DNA of 64,000 nt from Lithospermum erythrorhizon (Eukaryota > Streptophyta > Magnoliopsida > Boraginales > Boraginaceae): positions 806,001-870,000 of the forward strand of contig JADFUC010000586.1 of assembly GCA_019722365.1 (NCBI GenBank). The letters are read 5' to 3'. The notes under the pieces were generated by a model, which saw only the letters and a list, made by a program, of their open reading frames with translations, was not told the origin of the DNA and ran no database searches. The translations under genes and the position numbers were made by a program. Position 1 is the stretch's first letter. Each line of letters starts with the position of its first letter. Of the stretch, positions 12,193-24,646 are shown one piece after another.

Positions 12193-15100
12193 TCGTTACT
12201 TGAACATATACAAATTTAGGCAATGTATCCAGACAAATATATCACTCCTCCATGTCTTACCCTGAATCAAGACATAACCTACACCATTTGCATGAGCAAT
12301 TTAGGACAGTCATGGTTCTTGTCCCTTGAATTATCTACAATCTTCCATGTGGGATTTTATGTCCCAGCTCATTTAACTCAAATATGAAATAATTTTATTA
12401 GAAAATAATCAATGAATGTCCATTTAATAATGAAACAGATTGAAAAAACATAGGCAGCTACAAAATGAGTTAGATGTTCATTTATGTGGTTCCACCAAAT
12501 CCACTTCTACTGTCCTATTTAGTGCTGACCGGGCGAACTGAACGCCCGTCAATCTACCGAAACCGATCCGAAATGTATCAATCCTATCCGAATTCCAAAT
12601 GGCTTTTGATCCGATTTAAATTGATCCTGATCACAACCTAAAACCGCATCCAAATCGTTATTTTTCAGATAATTTTTTTGCATTAGGTTTTCAACTATTT
12701 TCAGCATTTAATTATAAAATTCCGCTTTTAATTAGTTTATTTTCGATTTTTGAATAGCTCAGTCTATTTTTTCCCATTTCAATTACAACATGGGTTTACT
12801 TGTATTTCGTTTGTTTTGTATTTAGTTGCGACATGTTTCTGATACTAATTCACGCTGACACAGCGTTTGCCTCATTATCCCGAACTGTCGATTATCGACC
12901 GACCGTTCGGGATAAACCGTAAATCGACTGCTTGGACCAGTCCCATTTAATTTTGTCCTGACCAGCCAAGTCCGGCTCCGGACGTCGAATATTCAACACT
13001 ATCCATTAGAATTATGGAACTAAATATAAAGCGTCAAAAGGATTATTTAAATAGAGATCAAATTTGTCAAATTTAACATTTCTGAGAAAATTTCCGATCA
13101 AAAGATGATCCTATTAACTATTTTGACACCAAATTGCTAAAAATAATGAATAAAAATTGTCAACCAAGATGCCATGACGGGGTTGGTTGACCTCAGACAA
13201 AAAGCTCTTCTTTTTAAATTATTTTTGCACAACATTGCTAAAATAAAAAATAGAAAAATATATCATTATTTTTTATTTTTCTAGATCTATAAATAGAGAC
13301 TAAAGTTTGTATCATTTGAACACCAAAAAATTTAAATCTTGGCACCCTCTTTTCATTATTGTATTAAAACAGTTTATGAATTTTTGAAATTCGTAAAAGA
13401 AATTGTGATAAAAAGATAAAATGATATGGAAAAGATAATTTGACACTCTGAATAATACCTCGCTAGTGGTCATGGTTTTAAAACGAGTGTTATTTGGATG
13501 TGTTGTCGGACAAGGCGAGTAAACGTTAAATTCGACACCACCGCATGACATGTGTTAGGAATCATTCATGATTAGCACCTCCTCCCCGTGACCACCCCAG
13601 TTATAAGGGGCGTTCGATTCGCCACTGTGGCCCCAAATTTAACGCCTAATATTTATATATCACGCGATTTATGTTGTTTACGTCAGAATCGATCGTGTTA
13701 TTATTATGAGGCAAAAGAACGCCAGTAAGTTGGTAATTTTTTATAGCGATTCTCTCTTCTTATTTGTGCTATAATTGATGCTTATTTTCAATTTAAGCGC
13801 TTTTTAGATTAAACAGCGCCTCTTTACACTACAAACTCTTCCATATCGACATGGCTTTTGCCATCAATATACAAACAGGGGCGTCTAACATAAGGCGCAG
13901 TATTTTGCATTTTCCACTTCACAAAGCGCCTATATGTCCATTATTATATTTTTAAAAAATTCAAAATAAAATAAAAATAGAAAATATTATTTTGAGAACG
14001 TCTTTCTAAAATTGAAGTTATTAAGTCCTACATGCTCTTTCAATGTCCCAGAAAGACTTAATGGATTAACTAAGTGATAACAATAGAAAAATAATATTTT
14101 GAAGAAATTTAGATACGGCTAGCTGGATTGACGATTTTGGCCAAGAAATGTCGAGAATTTCACTTTTCAGATGAAGGTTTTATTTTTGTAACAGAACTTT
14201 CAATGAATGTTCGAAATAAGCTAAAAGGAAAATGATTTTGAAATTTAAAAGATTATTTATTTTTACATTATAAAGAAAATTATTGGTAAATTTAGTAAAG
14301 GGGACTCATTTTATACTTTATACATTGCGGCCTCCGTTGTCTATGAGATGGCATGCATCACCTGCCTCAATTTCTTATGCGTGTTACAATTTTTTTTTCC
14401 AAATTGGTTCACATTTCTTTTCTTCAATCTCATCTGCAAAAATCTCATCACCTGTATTGCTGTAAAATTTCTTTTGTATTTTTTGGATATGTCTGATTAA
14501 AGTGAAAAAGATGGAATGGAAAAAGTATAAAATTAAAATATTATTCATGCAATATGGAGTGACCGTAATGGCGGATCTACCTCACTTATTCAAAGTGTGC
14601 GTGGTTCAAAATATACACAATTTTTTTCAACAATCTAATATTTACTTTGTATTTCTTGAAGCCCAACCTTACTAATATTGAAGCGTGTGAGGGATAATAG
14701 TCTCAATAAGCATTTGAAAGGGTGAATATGAATTTGAAATAAAGAATGGGTCTGTGTTTCATTTCATTTACTTAAAAAATATTGGTTGTAAAAAATATGA
14801 GTGTCCTTAGATTCAAACATGTATCGCCTTACTTAATTTACATGAACTTATCAAGTAAGCTATAAAACATTTGATGGTTAAAATGAAACATCTTGAAAAT
14901 TACAGAGAAAATAATGAAGGCTAAATTTTTTTATACTACTAGATACTACGTATATAACAATTCAACAAGAACTTATATGTTAAAATTTTGAATATTATAA
15001 AAAAAAATTTGAGTCAAACCAATTGAAAATCAAAACTTATGTTCAAGAGATCAGCCAAATATGACAGTTGGATTGAATTGAGGTACTGTAGTATTTAACT

Positions 15101-15970
15101 AGTCGTAATGTAATTGTCACAACATCTTAAAACAGGGAAGAGTTCTTAAATGGTCACTCCATCATCAAAGGTATGGACCATCCCACTTCACTATCAAAAG
15201 GAAAGAAAAAGAACAGATGAAGGAGCCAAGAGACAAAAACATGAGTACAATTAAATACTTGAAAATGAGAGAAATGAGTTGTTTCAGTGTGATCATCAAC
15301 AGTTAATGCATTTCAAAATGATAAATTTATGTACCATGAATATTAAGGTTTTGTTCATTTGGTCCCAATTCAATGTATAACCATATGAAAGACATGTGAG
15401 GTGCTTGTGATCAATTTAGTGTAGTGAATAATAATGAGTGCTTCACCATATACTTCCTACATATTGGGGACATCAATTTCATTGATTTATACGAGTGTAG
15501 CAATGTTGGTTAACTTGCGTTGTGTGATTAATGATAGTTGCAATCAACTATTGCTCATCACATGCATAATGTTATCATATATGATTGGCTTAGACTATAA
15601 TGGAAAGATACTCAAGTTTGTGTTTGCATGATTGTTCATTAGGCATATTTATCAAATTGGGTCTTTTGGGGAAACGATTTACCCGACTTTACTTCTCCTA
15701 AAATAAAAAAATAAAAAAATTATATTATTGTTTATCTTATTACTCATGACTGATGGATTATTCTTTCAGGTATGATATATGAACTTCCACAATCTCAAAA
15801 AAGATCAAGGATGGAATTTTGCATCAAATGATGGGATCTTGAAAAATTGTGATATTTTGTGGCTTCTAACTAGTATTCGATATTTTTTAAATTTGAAGTA
15901 TATTTTTATTCGTACTTTTAATGTGATGTCATGTAATAACTTTGAAGTCTTCAGACAATCTCTTGTTAAA
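12193..15970. other. Long gene-free stretch with old repeat remnants
   Basis: A motif-rich part at about 12525-12990 (CCGATCC, CCGAAACCG, CGACCG) resembles old repeat termini. A somewhat GC-richer part lies at 13560-13930. Near 14568 a GGCGGATCTACC motif resembles one end of a hAT element, but no partner end is found. The short frames at 13312-13551, 14283-14465, 15434-15631 and 15779-16081 are low-complexity or unlike known proteins. Confidence 0.5.
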
Positions 15971-15977
15971 TTGATAC

Positions 15978-16275
15978 TTCCTCCTATACTTAATATGAGT
16001 CGGTTATGCTTGTTTCAATTTATTCAAATTATAAATCGCTTAATCTATTTTACACCATATTTTTTTCTAATATATTCTTAATTTATGAAATCAAATATTA
16101 ATGAATGGTAAGTTATAAAAATCAAAAAAGAATATTTCGATCATTAATTATTATTAAACGAAGTCTAAAATTGTTAAATGTTTATTATCTTAAAACAAAA
16201 AAAAAACATAAACGATTTATACAAAGAAATGGAATAAATATCATCCACTTACTGTCAAAAAAAGAAATCTATTCG
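15978..16275. repeat. Dispersed repeat family D, copy 1
   Basis: Shares collinear blocks with 54876-55165: ATCTATTTTACACCATAT (ACCTATTTTACACCATAT in the other copy), TTAAT.TATGAAATCAAATAT, GATCATTAATTA, ATTAAA.GAAG and TATCTTAAAA. The starts TACTTCCTCC and TACCTCCC look like a Stowaway-type end. No protein is encoded. Confidence 0.5.
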
Positions 16276-16289
16276 ACACCATTACTGCG

Positions 16290-16662
16290 TTAATGAGTCA
16301 ATCCACCAATCTGAGGGGCATCTTCATTTATGGGCTTACATTTCGGATTTGATTGCCAAATGACAACCAAGTGACCAACCCTCTTCTTAATAAGCAAGTA
16401 AGCAACCATGTAAATTACTCCAGCACATCCCAACTTATTACTTACCAAGATGGTAGCCGCCTCACATCGCCATCGGTTCAACTCTACGCTTCCTCGCATT
16501 TGTTGGGGGGTCGCTCTGGGGGTGTGAGCTGCTACTCCATTATTCTGCAAGACTTGCCAAGGCAAGCCCTCAAATTCCGAGGGCACATTCCGATTTATCC
16601 TCCTCTGCTTACGGGAGTGACAGCAAAGTCGGGGCGCTTTCTAAAATGAAATATATCATTTT
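16290..16662. other. GC-rich island framed by a 17-bp direct repeat
   Basis: An island of near-even base composition in AT-rich surroundings. The 17-bp sequence AAGTAAGCAACCATGTA occurs perfectly at 16396-16412 and 16663-16679, so about 250 bp (16413-16662) is framed like an insertion with a target duplication. Both strands are open for 98 codons: minus 16290-16586 and plus 16353-16649. The minus-strand protein (RNVPSEFEGLPWQVLQNNG... near its start) looks non-random but I do not recognise it. Possible sources are a retrocopy, a SINE, or organellar or other filler DNA. I cannot choose between them. Confidence 0.4.
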
Positions 16663-16679
16663 AAGTAAGCAACCATGTA

Positions 16680-18120
16680 TTGTCCCTCCCATCTCAATTT
16701 TAATTGAACTGTTTTCCCTAACAATTAATTGTTTCATTTTCAAAGCAATAATGATTTCACATAACTTTGACTTCTATAAAAAAATAAAAATAAAATTTAT
16801 ACCACTATTACTTGAATACTATGTTATTTAATATGAATTAGATTAATTTTGTATCATATATAAATTTTTTTAATTAAATTGAAACGATGATAGTAGTAGA
16901 TAAGAAAAAGAGATCGCCTCAAATTTCAAACACTAAGATACGGAGAAATGCAAAACAATAATGAATATATACAGAGTAGTACACTATTGTTCAAATGCAT
17001 AATGTATGTATGATCAATCATTTAGTAAAAGGGAAAAATAAATATCTCCTCGCTTCTGTGTCTATAACAGGAGAGACACAAGCCAGCTCACTTTTATAGT
17101 TTGATGTAGCAAGAAATCAACAACAGTCGACCAATTGATTAAAATAAAATACTTTGCTATTATGAATCAATATAGATCTTAAGCATGCATTTTTCGAGTA
17201 ATAATATTACTAGGGATCTGCAATAAAATTAGGAAATAAAAATCATAAATATATGAGCTGTCCCAGGAAAATAAGAAGAATGTGGAGTATGTACTTGCAT
17301 GTAAAACTATACTATAGTTTCTTGTCTTGTTCAATCTGGCATGCATTATATATACAGCTCCTTATTCTAAAAGATTGTACCATTTTACAATCAGAAAATA
17401 AATTTATACCCCCATTATAGATTCGTTAAATTCATTTTAACGCGATTCTCGTTAGATTCATTTCAAGATATATTTCGAATATCAATTTTTATAATTTTCA
17501 TTGTATAATTAAAATATTTATATTTTAAATCGTTTGCCAAGATCGCAGTTCTCAAATGTAAACTATATTTTTAATGGATGAGTATATAGTTGTAACTATC
17601 TCACTCTTAGTTCTAAGGAAATTGAATATCAGATGGTCCAAACTTATGAAAGCGGCTTTTGCTTTTGTACCACGTGATTTTCTGCCTGCTTGGATTGATA
17701 GGGGTGATTGATGAAAGTTAAATCACTAATTAACAATGTAGTGGGATAAGACCAATTGTAATGCGTGAAATGCATGCTGAAATGGTTTTGAAGTTTAAAT
17801 TATGACTATTCAAGTAAAATTTAAAGTTAAAATTTCACTTCCCGATAAGTAATTTTAGAAATCGATTTCGATTCTTATTTTGGTTGTTAGTTTTTAATAT
17901 CATAATCATAACACGACCAAACTAAGAACCTTTAAAGTTTCATTATCATGACTCAATCCCAACTTTTAAACTTTTTGGAACTAATTCACATACAATTTTA
18001 TCCCATTATTTAGAACCATTTCATCAATTAACTCACCATATATACCATGACCTAGCTGATAGACTAATCTTACATAAGTCTGTACATATTGGGAACATAA
18101 TAATATACAATTATATTGTA
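16680..18120. other. Gene-free AT-rich stretch
   Basis: No recognisable gene or bounded element. The only notable bases are scattered TATA-like runs that are uninformative in sequence this AT-rich. Confidence 0.6.
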
Positions 18121-18126
18121 CATTCC

Positions 18127-18373
18127 TAATACTTCATTCAATTCATTTTAATTGACTTTCTCACATATCGAGACAAATTTTTAATCTTCAATTACTCTTT
18201 AATTATATTATTAAAAATAAATAAAAATAATAATATCAGAAAAGTATTTTGAAAGCCAAATTCAATTATATAAATTTTATATTTTTTAGAATAATGAATA
18301 ATTAATAATTGATGGTCAATGTTTAATTTCAAAAAAAGTAAACATTAATTAAAGTGGATTGGAAGGAATATAT
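18127..18373. mobile_element. MITE-like repeat family E, copy 1
   Basis: The left end (CTTCATTCAATTCATTTTAA) and the right end in reverse complement (CCTTCCAATCCACTTTAATT) form imperfect inverted termini around 247 bp. The inner block AATTATATAA.TTTTATATTT, then TAATTAATAATT.ATGGTCAA, is repeated at 45283-45478. Confidence 0.5.
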
Positions 18374-19440
18374 AGTTACTGTTTCGTCTTCGTTAAATTA
18401 TGGGGTCAAACTTTGTCCTAGAAGTACTATATGATTGATCATACATAAAAGATCTTAATCCTTCATCACTTATGTATCATTGTGATGATTCAAATTCTTG
18501 ATCTTTCGATGAGATGTTTTCTCTATATGTATTATAAATAAAACTTAATTCTCAAGTCTCCATCAAATATTCAACACAAGGATTGTTTTTTGGTTTACCC
18601 AAATATTTAATTTAATTACTCCCTCCATCTCTTAATCTAAGAATTATTTTTTCGAAATCAAAATCTATTTTTTGGTTCTCTTTTTCGTCAAATTAAGTTA
18701 TGTTTGTGAGGAAGTAATTGTTATGAATTGCTAGCTGTCCAACCGGCCATGTAGTTCCCAAGGGTCAACATATAGTATTAAATGGGTTCAATTTAAAGCC
18801 AGGTAGATAGCTTAATTGCCTTGGTAGTAATTGAGAGGTCATATAGTGCTTATTACAACACAACTATGTTCTTTATCAATCACGTACAAATCGTTACGGA
18901 GCTTCCTAGTATTATTAGAGTTAAACAAACTAAGTAAAATACTCCGTAATAATTAAAGTTGTTAAGACAGTAAACAAGTAGGTCTACATTATTATAATAA
19001 GATTATTAGAATTTGACATATTTGTAATTTTTAATTCCTACATTAAAAAAAGGTAGTTTTATTTTACAGTATTTACAAGTATTCGCTTTAGCAAATTCAT
19101 ATAAATAACAATATTCTTTCACAATCCTCAATAATTTAAATCATTAATGGACATGCCTCTCTTAGCTTACAACAAAGAATTGTACTTTAGAATGTTAAGT
19201 TTGTCTTTTATCAATGCCGGGGGAAAGTGCACTCTATGTTATCTAGAATCACGCTTCCATTTTGAAACATGTACTTAATAATTTATCTATCTCGCTAGAC
19301 ACCTCAAGATTAAGATATTCATTTATTGCATTATTAATTTATCACACAAAGCGCGTTATTCACTTACTCAATCGTCATTCAAGTAGGAGAAAAATATTGT
19401 TTTTTGTTTTTATATACTCCTACCTATATTATATGGAATA
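18374..19440. other. Gene-free AT-rich stretch
   Basis: Contains one unpaired TACTCCCTCCATCTCTTAAT motif at about 18617 that resembles a Stowaway end, with no partner found. The 60-codon frame at 19262-19444 is not recognisable. Confidence 0.5.
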
Positions 19441-19444
19441 TTAA

Positions 19445-20620
19445 AGTGTAAGCGAAATCCTTTAACGGTCACTCCCGAGGCTCTTAGATTTCACGGAGGA
19501 GGTGATGTTGATGTGTGAAGTCATTTTTTGAGTCTCATCGTGTGTTGGAGTCGATGGGGTCGAATGACTAGAGGTAGTCGGTTTGAGGCCTTTCTGCCCA
19601 GGGTGTCCCCTGACCGGTTTAGGTTTTAGGCGCAAAGATGCTTTGTAGCTTATATATATATTGTGCAGAGTCTTTTATGGGTGTGAAAACATCGCGCCAA
19701 TTGAGGATCGAAATAGAGAGAGTTAAATGAGAGATTCAAAAGAGTTGATATGAGATCTTTATGGTGGGGTTTCATTATGCATGAGAAAGCAGCGATTGAG
19801 GAAGATCTTGTTTAGAGATTTGAAAGACATGATGGAAGGTTGTAGTGAAGTTTGGGGAGACATTCTTTGAGTATTGTTAAGTGAGGGCATTGTTAGGTGC
19901 GGATCACGATAGAGATTAATCGTCGAAAAGGGTTCATGATAGGCATAGTAGAGCGTTTGGTGGGGATGGCTAGGAAGAACTTGGCGGAGATCGGTGCACA
20001 AACCAAAGGTGAAAATCGACATGGTAGTTTAGGTGGATAGTGATAGAAAGCGGTTGTCAGAAGCTGACATGGGTTTCTCGGTGTTAGAAGCGTTTTGTTG
20101 TAGGTAAAGTCCTAGGTTGAACTATGGTGAGATACTTTGGAAGTTACGGGATGCCGTAGAGATGCAACCCGAGGCGTGTTGCGGTTATCATCAGGGGGAG
20201 TTAGCGTGTTTCAAAGCCTTGGGTAGAGGCCTCCAGACCTCTTAAAATTTAGCTAAACTTGAAAATGATTAATGAATGTGATTAAGTAGAATTGTCGGCC
20301 GACAAGAAAAAAAAGAAAGAAGAAGAGAGAGATTCATTAATGATCAATCGGGCTTGGAGGATTTCAAGGTACCTCGGAGAAAGATTGGGAAGATCAGTGA
20401 ATTAAAAGAAAGAACATTTTGTTATTTGAATATGGTGAAAATTCCAATCACCTCAGAATGTGAGGATGAAAATAGAGAGTTCATGAGAGATTCGGGAGTT
20501 CATAGAGATTTGAGTGTGTGTACGTGATTCTTCAGATGATAGAATAGGGTTCTTGAGGTCGTGTAACAATTCTTCCAGTGGTTATTAGTGGATACGCAGC
20601 GGGTTAGAGTAGGCTGAGTT
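19445..20620. other. GC-richer, purine-skewed region of unknown nature
   Basis: About 1.2 kb with higher G content on the plus strand and recurring GAGAGATTC, GAGAGAGTTAAATGAGAG and GTTCATGAGAGATTC motifs. No long frame is open in either direction beyond an 87-codon minus-strand one at 19759-20022. It may be a transposon interior or a subterminal repeat region. I recognise no domain. Confidence 0.35.
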
Positions 20621-21075
20621 GAGGGTGAACCAAGATAAATCTTGTGTGTGTTTTAATTTTCACAATTTATTCTTTTTGTTATTGTCTGAAATAATTGATA
20701 TCAATCCTGACGATCTTAGTAATTTATGTAATTATGATACCATAATTATTATTAATTACGGGTTAAAATCGTCGTTGTGTATCACAGGAGTTATCGATTC
20801 TTTGTCAATTATGGGGTTGCGATTGTTGGAAATCGATGAAGTGATTAAAGCTTTTATTATATCCGTTCAAACGACAATTGTGTATCGATTCATTTCTGGG
20901 GTTGGTTAAATGTGATTCTTTGGAACAGGTGTTCATCTTAGTAATTGTATATTACTAGTGTAGGTTCTCATGATAATTTAAGGGTTATGGCGATTCCCAG
21001 ATGCTTCTTCATTGTCGTTATAATAATAATGAATTGGTCAAATTATTATTATACAATATACTATTATCTAAGCGC
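20621..21075. other. Gene-free stretch
   Basis: A plus-strand frame of 96 codons (20619-20909) is not recognisable and starts inside the GC-richer region. There is no other structure apart from a short AAT/ATT inverted run near 21020-21050. Confidence 0.4.
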
Positions 21076-21079
21076 AGAA

Positions 21080-21790
21080 GGTCGCTACATGCAGTGGCGT
21101 TGAATTATATTTCATGTATGAAATAAAACACACTTGCTAAATTGAGAGTTGATTGTAATCAACGAATATTCTCAATTGAGAATTTACATTGATAATGTAA
21201 AATATAAATTGGATGAACCGAATTAATTAATTCGATAGTTGAGATTGAGCTTATTTAGTAAGCTTGTTAGTTACCTAACCAAAAACTTGTTAGTGTTTGA
21301 TTTTGCTTGGTTTAATTAAATTTAACGAGTCGGCTCATTAAAATTTATTCGGTTAGAACTTTTAGGTTAGACATATAAACTAAACATTAGGTTTCATTAT
21401 AATTTTTCATGAAATAAAAACCACAGCCTCTTCCATATTTCCTCTACAATGGCGAAAATACGAGGAAGGAGTGAAAATTCTTCTATTGATTTTCATCAAT
21501 TCAATCAATGTTCTATGAGGCCTTGTTGTAGGATTGGCCTCACGTGTGAATGCATTAGAGCCTTGCATTTGAAGTACTTTCGGCGATGGAATTCAAAGGT
21601 TTAAATGAAAGATTTGGAGATGAAACTTTAAAATTTGTCTACCTTAAGTACTCTCGTATTCATATAAGTCATTATATGAATTTTAGATAATTTATATCTG
21701 TTTGAGGATCAGGGATGAATGATTTTTTATTTATCTTAAAATAAAATTCATACAGATCTAACACCATGGGGTCTTAGGATTCCTAACAGA
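21080..21790. repeat. Palindrome-rich repeat, possibly LTR-derived
   Basis: Contains four consecutive palindromes or short hairpins at 21148-21234, followed by AT-rich sequence and a more complex part (21430-21620). It ends near ACCATGGGG...TCCTAACA. No protein frame is open. The overall look, with hairpins then a mixed-composition tail ending in CA, would fit an LTR, but I cannot find the partner LTR. Confidence 0.3.
21148..21234. repeat. Cluster of four short palindromes
   Basis: In order: GTTGATT-GT-AATCAAC (21148-21163), the perfect palindrome ATTCTCAATTGAGAAT (21168-21183), TTACATT-GAT-AATGTAA (21184-21200), and the perfect palindrome CGAATTAATTAATTCG (21219-21234). The packing is read directly from the sequence. 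The function is unknown. Confidence 0.85.
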
Positions 21791-21794
21791 ATGA

Positions 21795-22080
21795 ATCGAG
21801 GATGTGGCTCAGTCGGGGGCGAGAGAGCTGCTTTTGAATAAACGATAAAGTGCAGAGCACAGCATTATTTCGAACTCACACGGTATGGAAGAAGAAGCTA
21901 GGGTCTTTAGCATGCCCGGCTCACCATTTCAACTAAAGATTAGTATGCCTAGAGAGAGCTATCACAGTATTAAAGATTCATGCAAGTATGTTCACTCTAT
22001 AATGACACAATGATAATAATAGGTGTCTTATATGCGATTATTAAAACCATTCAATAATTCAGGTAAAATAAAAATGTGAT
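21795..22080. other. Possible SINE-like fragment
   Basis: The block GATGTGGCTCAGTCGGGG near 21800 followed by TTTCGAACTC near 21869 loosely resembles tRNA A and B boxes, as in plant SINEs. The spacing (about 70 bp) is long for a tRNA head, so the call is weak. Confidence 0.2.
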
Positions 22081-22090
22081 AGTTGCTTTT

Positions 22091-23183
22091 AGGCTAATTG
22101 GTCGTTTAGTACCATATCTTATTGTTTATTTGTCGTATTCTTTTTGAAGCTTTGTAAATGCTTGTCGGTTTCTTTTTGAACCTACTTTCTTGTCGGGGAT
22201 TCTTTCGCAAGTCTCGCTCTTGTCGGGATTGTACGCCAGTAGTTTTCCATTTTAAAGTAATTTTTTTAAACTAAAAACTTAAATGACTATTTTGTCCCTT
22301 GGCTATACTAAAGTATATAGGGGACTGACTAAAATATTTCTGTAATTATAATAAATGAAACTTCTTCTTTAATGGCAGCAGCTCACACACCATTCTCCAC
22401 TTACGTTGACACCCCCACCTACCTCCGCCCGCTTCCCACCTTGTATTCTCCCCTAAACTTTTTCCCTTAAACTTTCACCATCCATAAATTTTTCTTTGTG
22501 TACCTTTTACCACACCCACTTGAATTTACAACCACTGAACTTTCCCTGGGAACTTTCTGACCACAGTATTGAAGAAGAAATTGGTGGTTGGTGGCTTCGA
22601 GGAGAATGGTCGAGAGAGGATCTCGAGGGAGGTAGGGAAACAGGAGTGGGAATGTAATCAAAAATTATGGTTAGTGAAGTTCGAGAGAATAGTTCGAGGC
22701 GGAGGGAGTGAAGGTAAGGGGGGAATGGGTAGGTGTGTCAAAAAATTTGTGGTTGGTGAAGTTCGGGGAGAAAAGTTTGGAGGAAAATTTCGAGAGGGAG
22801 AAGGGTGGGGAGTAGGGGAGTAAGGTGGGGTGTGTCGAAATTTGTGGTGAGTGTCGGGGAGAGAGAAAGTTTAGGGTGTAGGGTGGGGTGTGTCAAAAGA
22901 AAGTGAGGTGGTTTGTATAATTATGTAAAATATTTTAAATGTACTATACTGGTCCTGCTGTAGTGTTAGGGAACCAAAATAATCATTTAAGTTTTTTAGT
23001 TGAAAAAAATAAATTTTAAATGTAAAAAAATAGGAAGAGAGGCAATCACGACAAGAGTGGGACTTTGAGAGCCCCGATCTGCTATGAGTAGAAGTTCGGG
23101 GAAAAAGAGTTAAATGAGATATGAGAAGTTCGGGAGATGGCAGCCAGTAAGCGATAATACGAGGACAAACGGCCAGGTCGCCT
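22091..23183. mobile_element. Long-TIR non-autonomous element (Mutator- or hAT-like), copy 1
   Basis: About 1.09 kb with long imperfect inverted arms. The clearest part is 22237-22345 against 22912-23012 (AACTAAAAACTTAAATGACT against AACTAAAAAACTTAAATGAT). The outermost left AGGCTAATTGGTCGTTTAGT pairs with the right end AGGCGACCTGGCCGTTTGTC in reverse complement. The flanks TTGCTTTT (22083-22090) and TTGTTTTT (23184-23191) look like an 8-bp target duplication with one change. The centre holds about four degenerate direct repeats (near 22570, 22655, 22740 and 22835) with the core TTTGTGGTTGGTGAAGTTCG. An 84-codon frame crosses these repeats and is probably not a gene. Confidence 0.55.
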
Positions 23184-23334
23184 TTGTTTTTATTAAACAT
23201 GTCATCATATCTCTTTCTATCCTCACACACCCAAAATTTGTTTATCTAGTGTAAATTACATTATAAAACGTTTTCAAATATTTATTTGGGTTTAGAGAGT
23301 TAATTTCCAAAATGATCCCGGACAATATATAAAT

Positions 23335-23405
23335 AGAAAGAGTGACTAAAGTACATATTTTCAAGCGACGGAAAAAGTGATTAAAGTGTATATTTTCGAC
23401 CAATA
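23335..23405. repeat. Short tandem repeat, two copies
   Basis: AGTGACTAAAGTACATATTT near 23340 and AGTGATTAAAGTGTATATTT near 23378 are adjacent, diverged copies of about 40 bp. There is no coding sequence. Confidence 0.6.
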
Positions 23406-23409
23406 TCAG

Positions 23410-24640
23410 GTAAATACTAAGTATTGAAAATTATTTTTTGGGCCGAAATTGTATTGCACCTGCATGTCCGCATCTTTCCGTCAAACTTAACGTTTACGTC
23501 AAAAGATGAGGACTACTAGTGCACGATATCAAGGCGATTTGCACAAACCTCACGATTAGAGGACGAAAGTGTAACTTACATTACATATTATAAAGGATGT
23601 TTGGTTAATTATGTTGAGTTTCTATCTTAATTATATTGTTTAAACCATAAAACATGTTTTGCATTAACGCCATGAGTTTTAACATAAACTATAAATTCTT
23701 TTGAAAGAATTTTCTGTACAAAATTAATATAATAATCGAAAAAATTATTTAACACAATCAATTGTTTTTTATTCAAGTTCTATTTTAGGAACAGTAGTTC
23801 CTAACATTGACGTTAATAAAAGTAAAATCTGAATCCATTACATGACTTTCTGTCGTTTTGAATAATGCATGACTTTCTAATTGTTTTTTGATATTATTAA
23901 GTAATGAAAAAAATTAAAACTGAGTAATTGCAAAAAAAGAAAAAACCAATATTGAAAGAAAAGTAAAGTTGTGTCTTTAGAACATTCATTACTACGGAGT
24001 ATTAATTGACGTAATCTATTATGGAAATATATTGGCAGCTTCCTCGAAAGATATACTCCGTAATAACATATTCCTTTCGGTGATATTTAGTTGTCGTCAC
24101 AGGTAGGAAAAGTACGTTGAAAGCCTCAAAATAATGATTAATTAAAATTTATGCTCATTAGTTGGTTGATAATAATGATAATGTAGAAGAATGAACGTCT
24201 TTAATGCTAGAATGACAAATAAATATATTCAATTTTTCAATTAGAATGTGATGAATAATCAAAGAAAAAATAATATCTCATTGAGTATTCCACTAATTCT
24301 GTTGCAAGTCAAAAGACTAATTAAAATGATAATTGCACTATGTGCAATTTTAGTTTGGCCTTAGGCTCTGGTTAAAGGGCAGAGTCTACAAATCATTGTA
24401 CATTTGTACTCGTTTCCTGAATGGCTGAATTATTATGGTGGCTAATTAATTAGGAGTATTGTAGTAAGCACCTACGTAACAATGTACTACGTATTAATCA
24501 TCCTAGTTGTATTTATTAGTTCGAGATTACATGGTGATAACTCATAAGGAAGAATAAAAGCGATTAATACGCCACCGTGTGCCTCCACGGTAAGATCATA
24601 TTAACACCTAATTAAACACATTATTAAGAAATTGACATGC
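23410..24640. other. Gene-free AT-rich stretch
   Basis: No recognisable gene or bounded element on either strand. Confidence 0.6.
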
Positions 24641-24646
24641 TTCGTA

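Noticed and set aside
14568..14690. hAT element starting with GGCGGATCTACC
   Set aside because: No matching right terminus or 8-bp duplication was found downstream, so it stays a lone motif.
22569..22823. An 84-codon Gly/Glu/Arg-rich plus-strand frame
   Set aside because: It crosses the degenerate direct repeats in the centre of a TIR element, and its residues follow the repeat, not a known domain.
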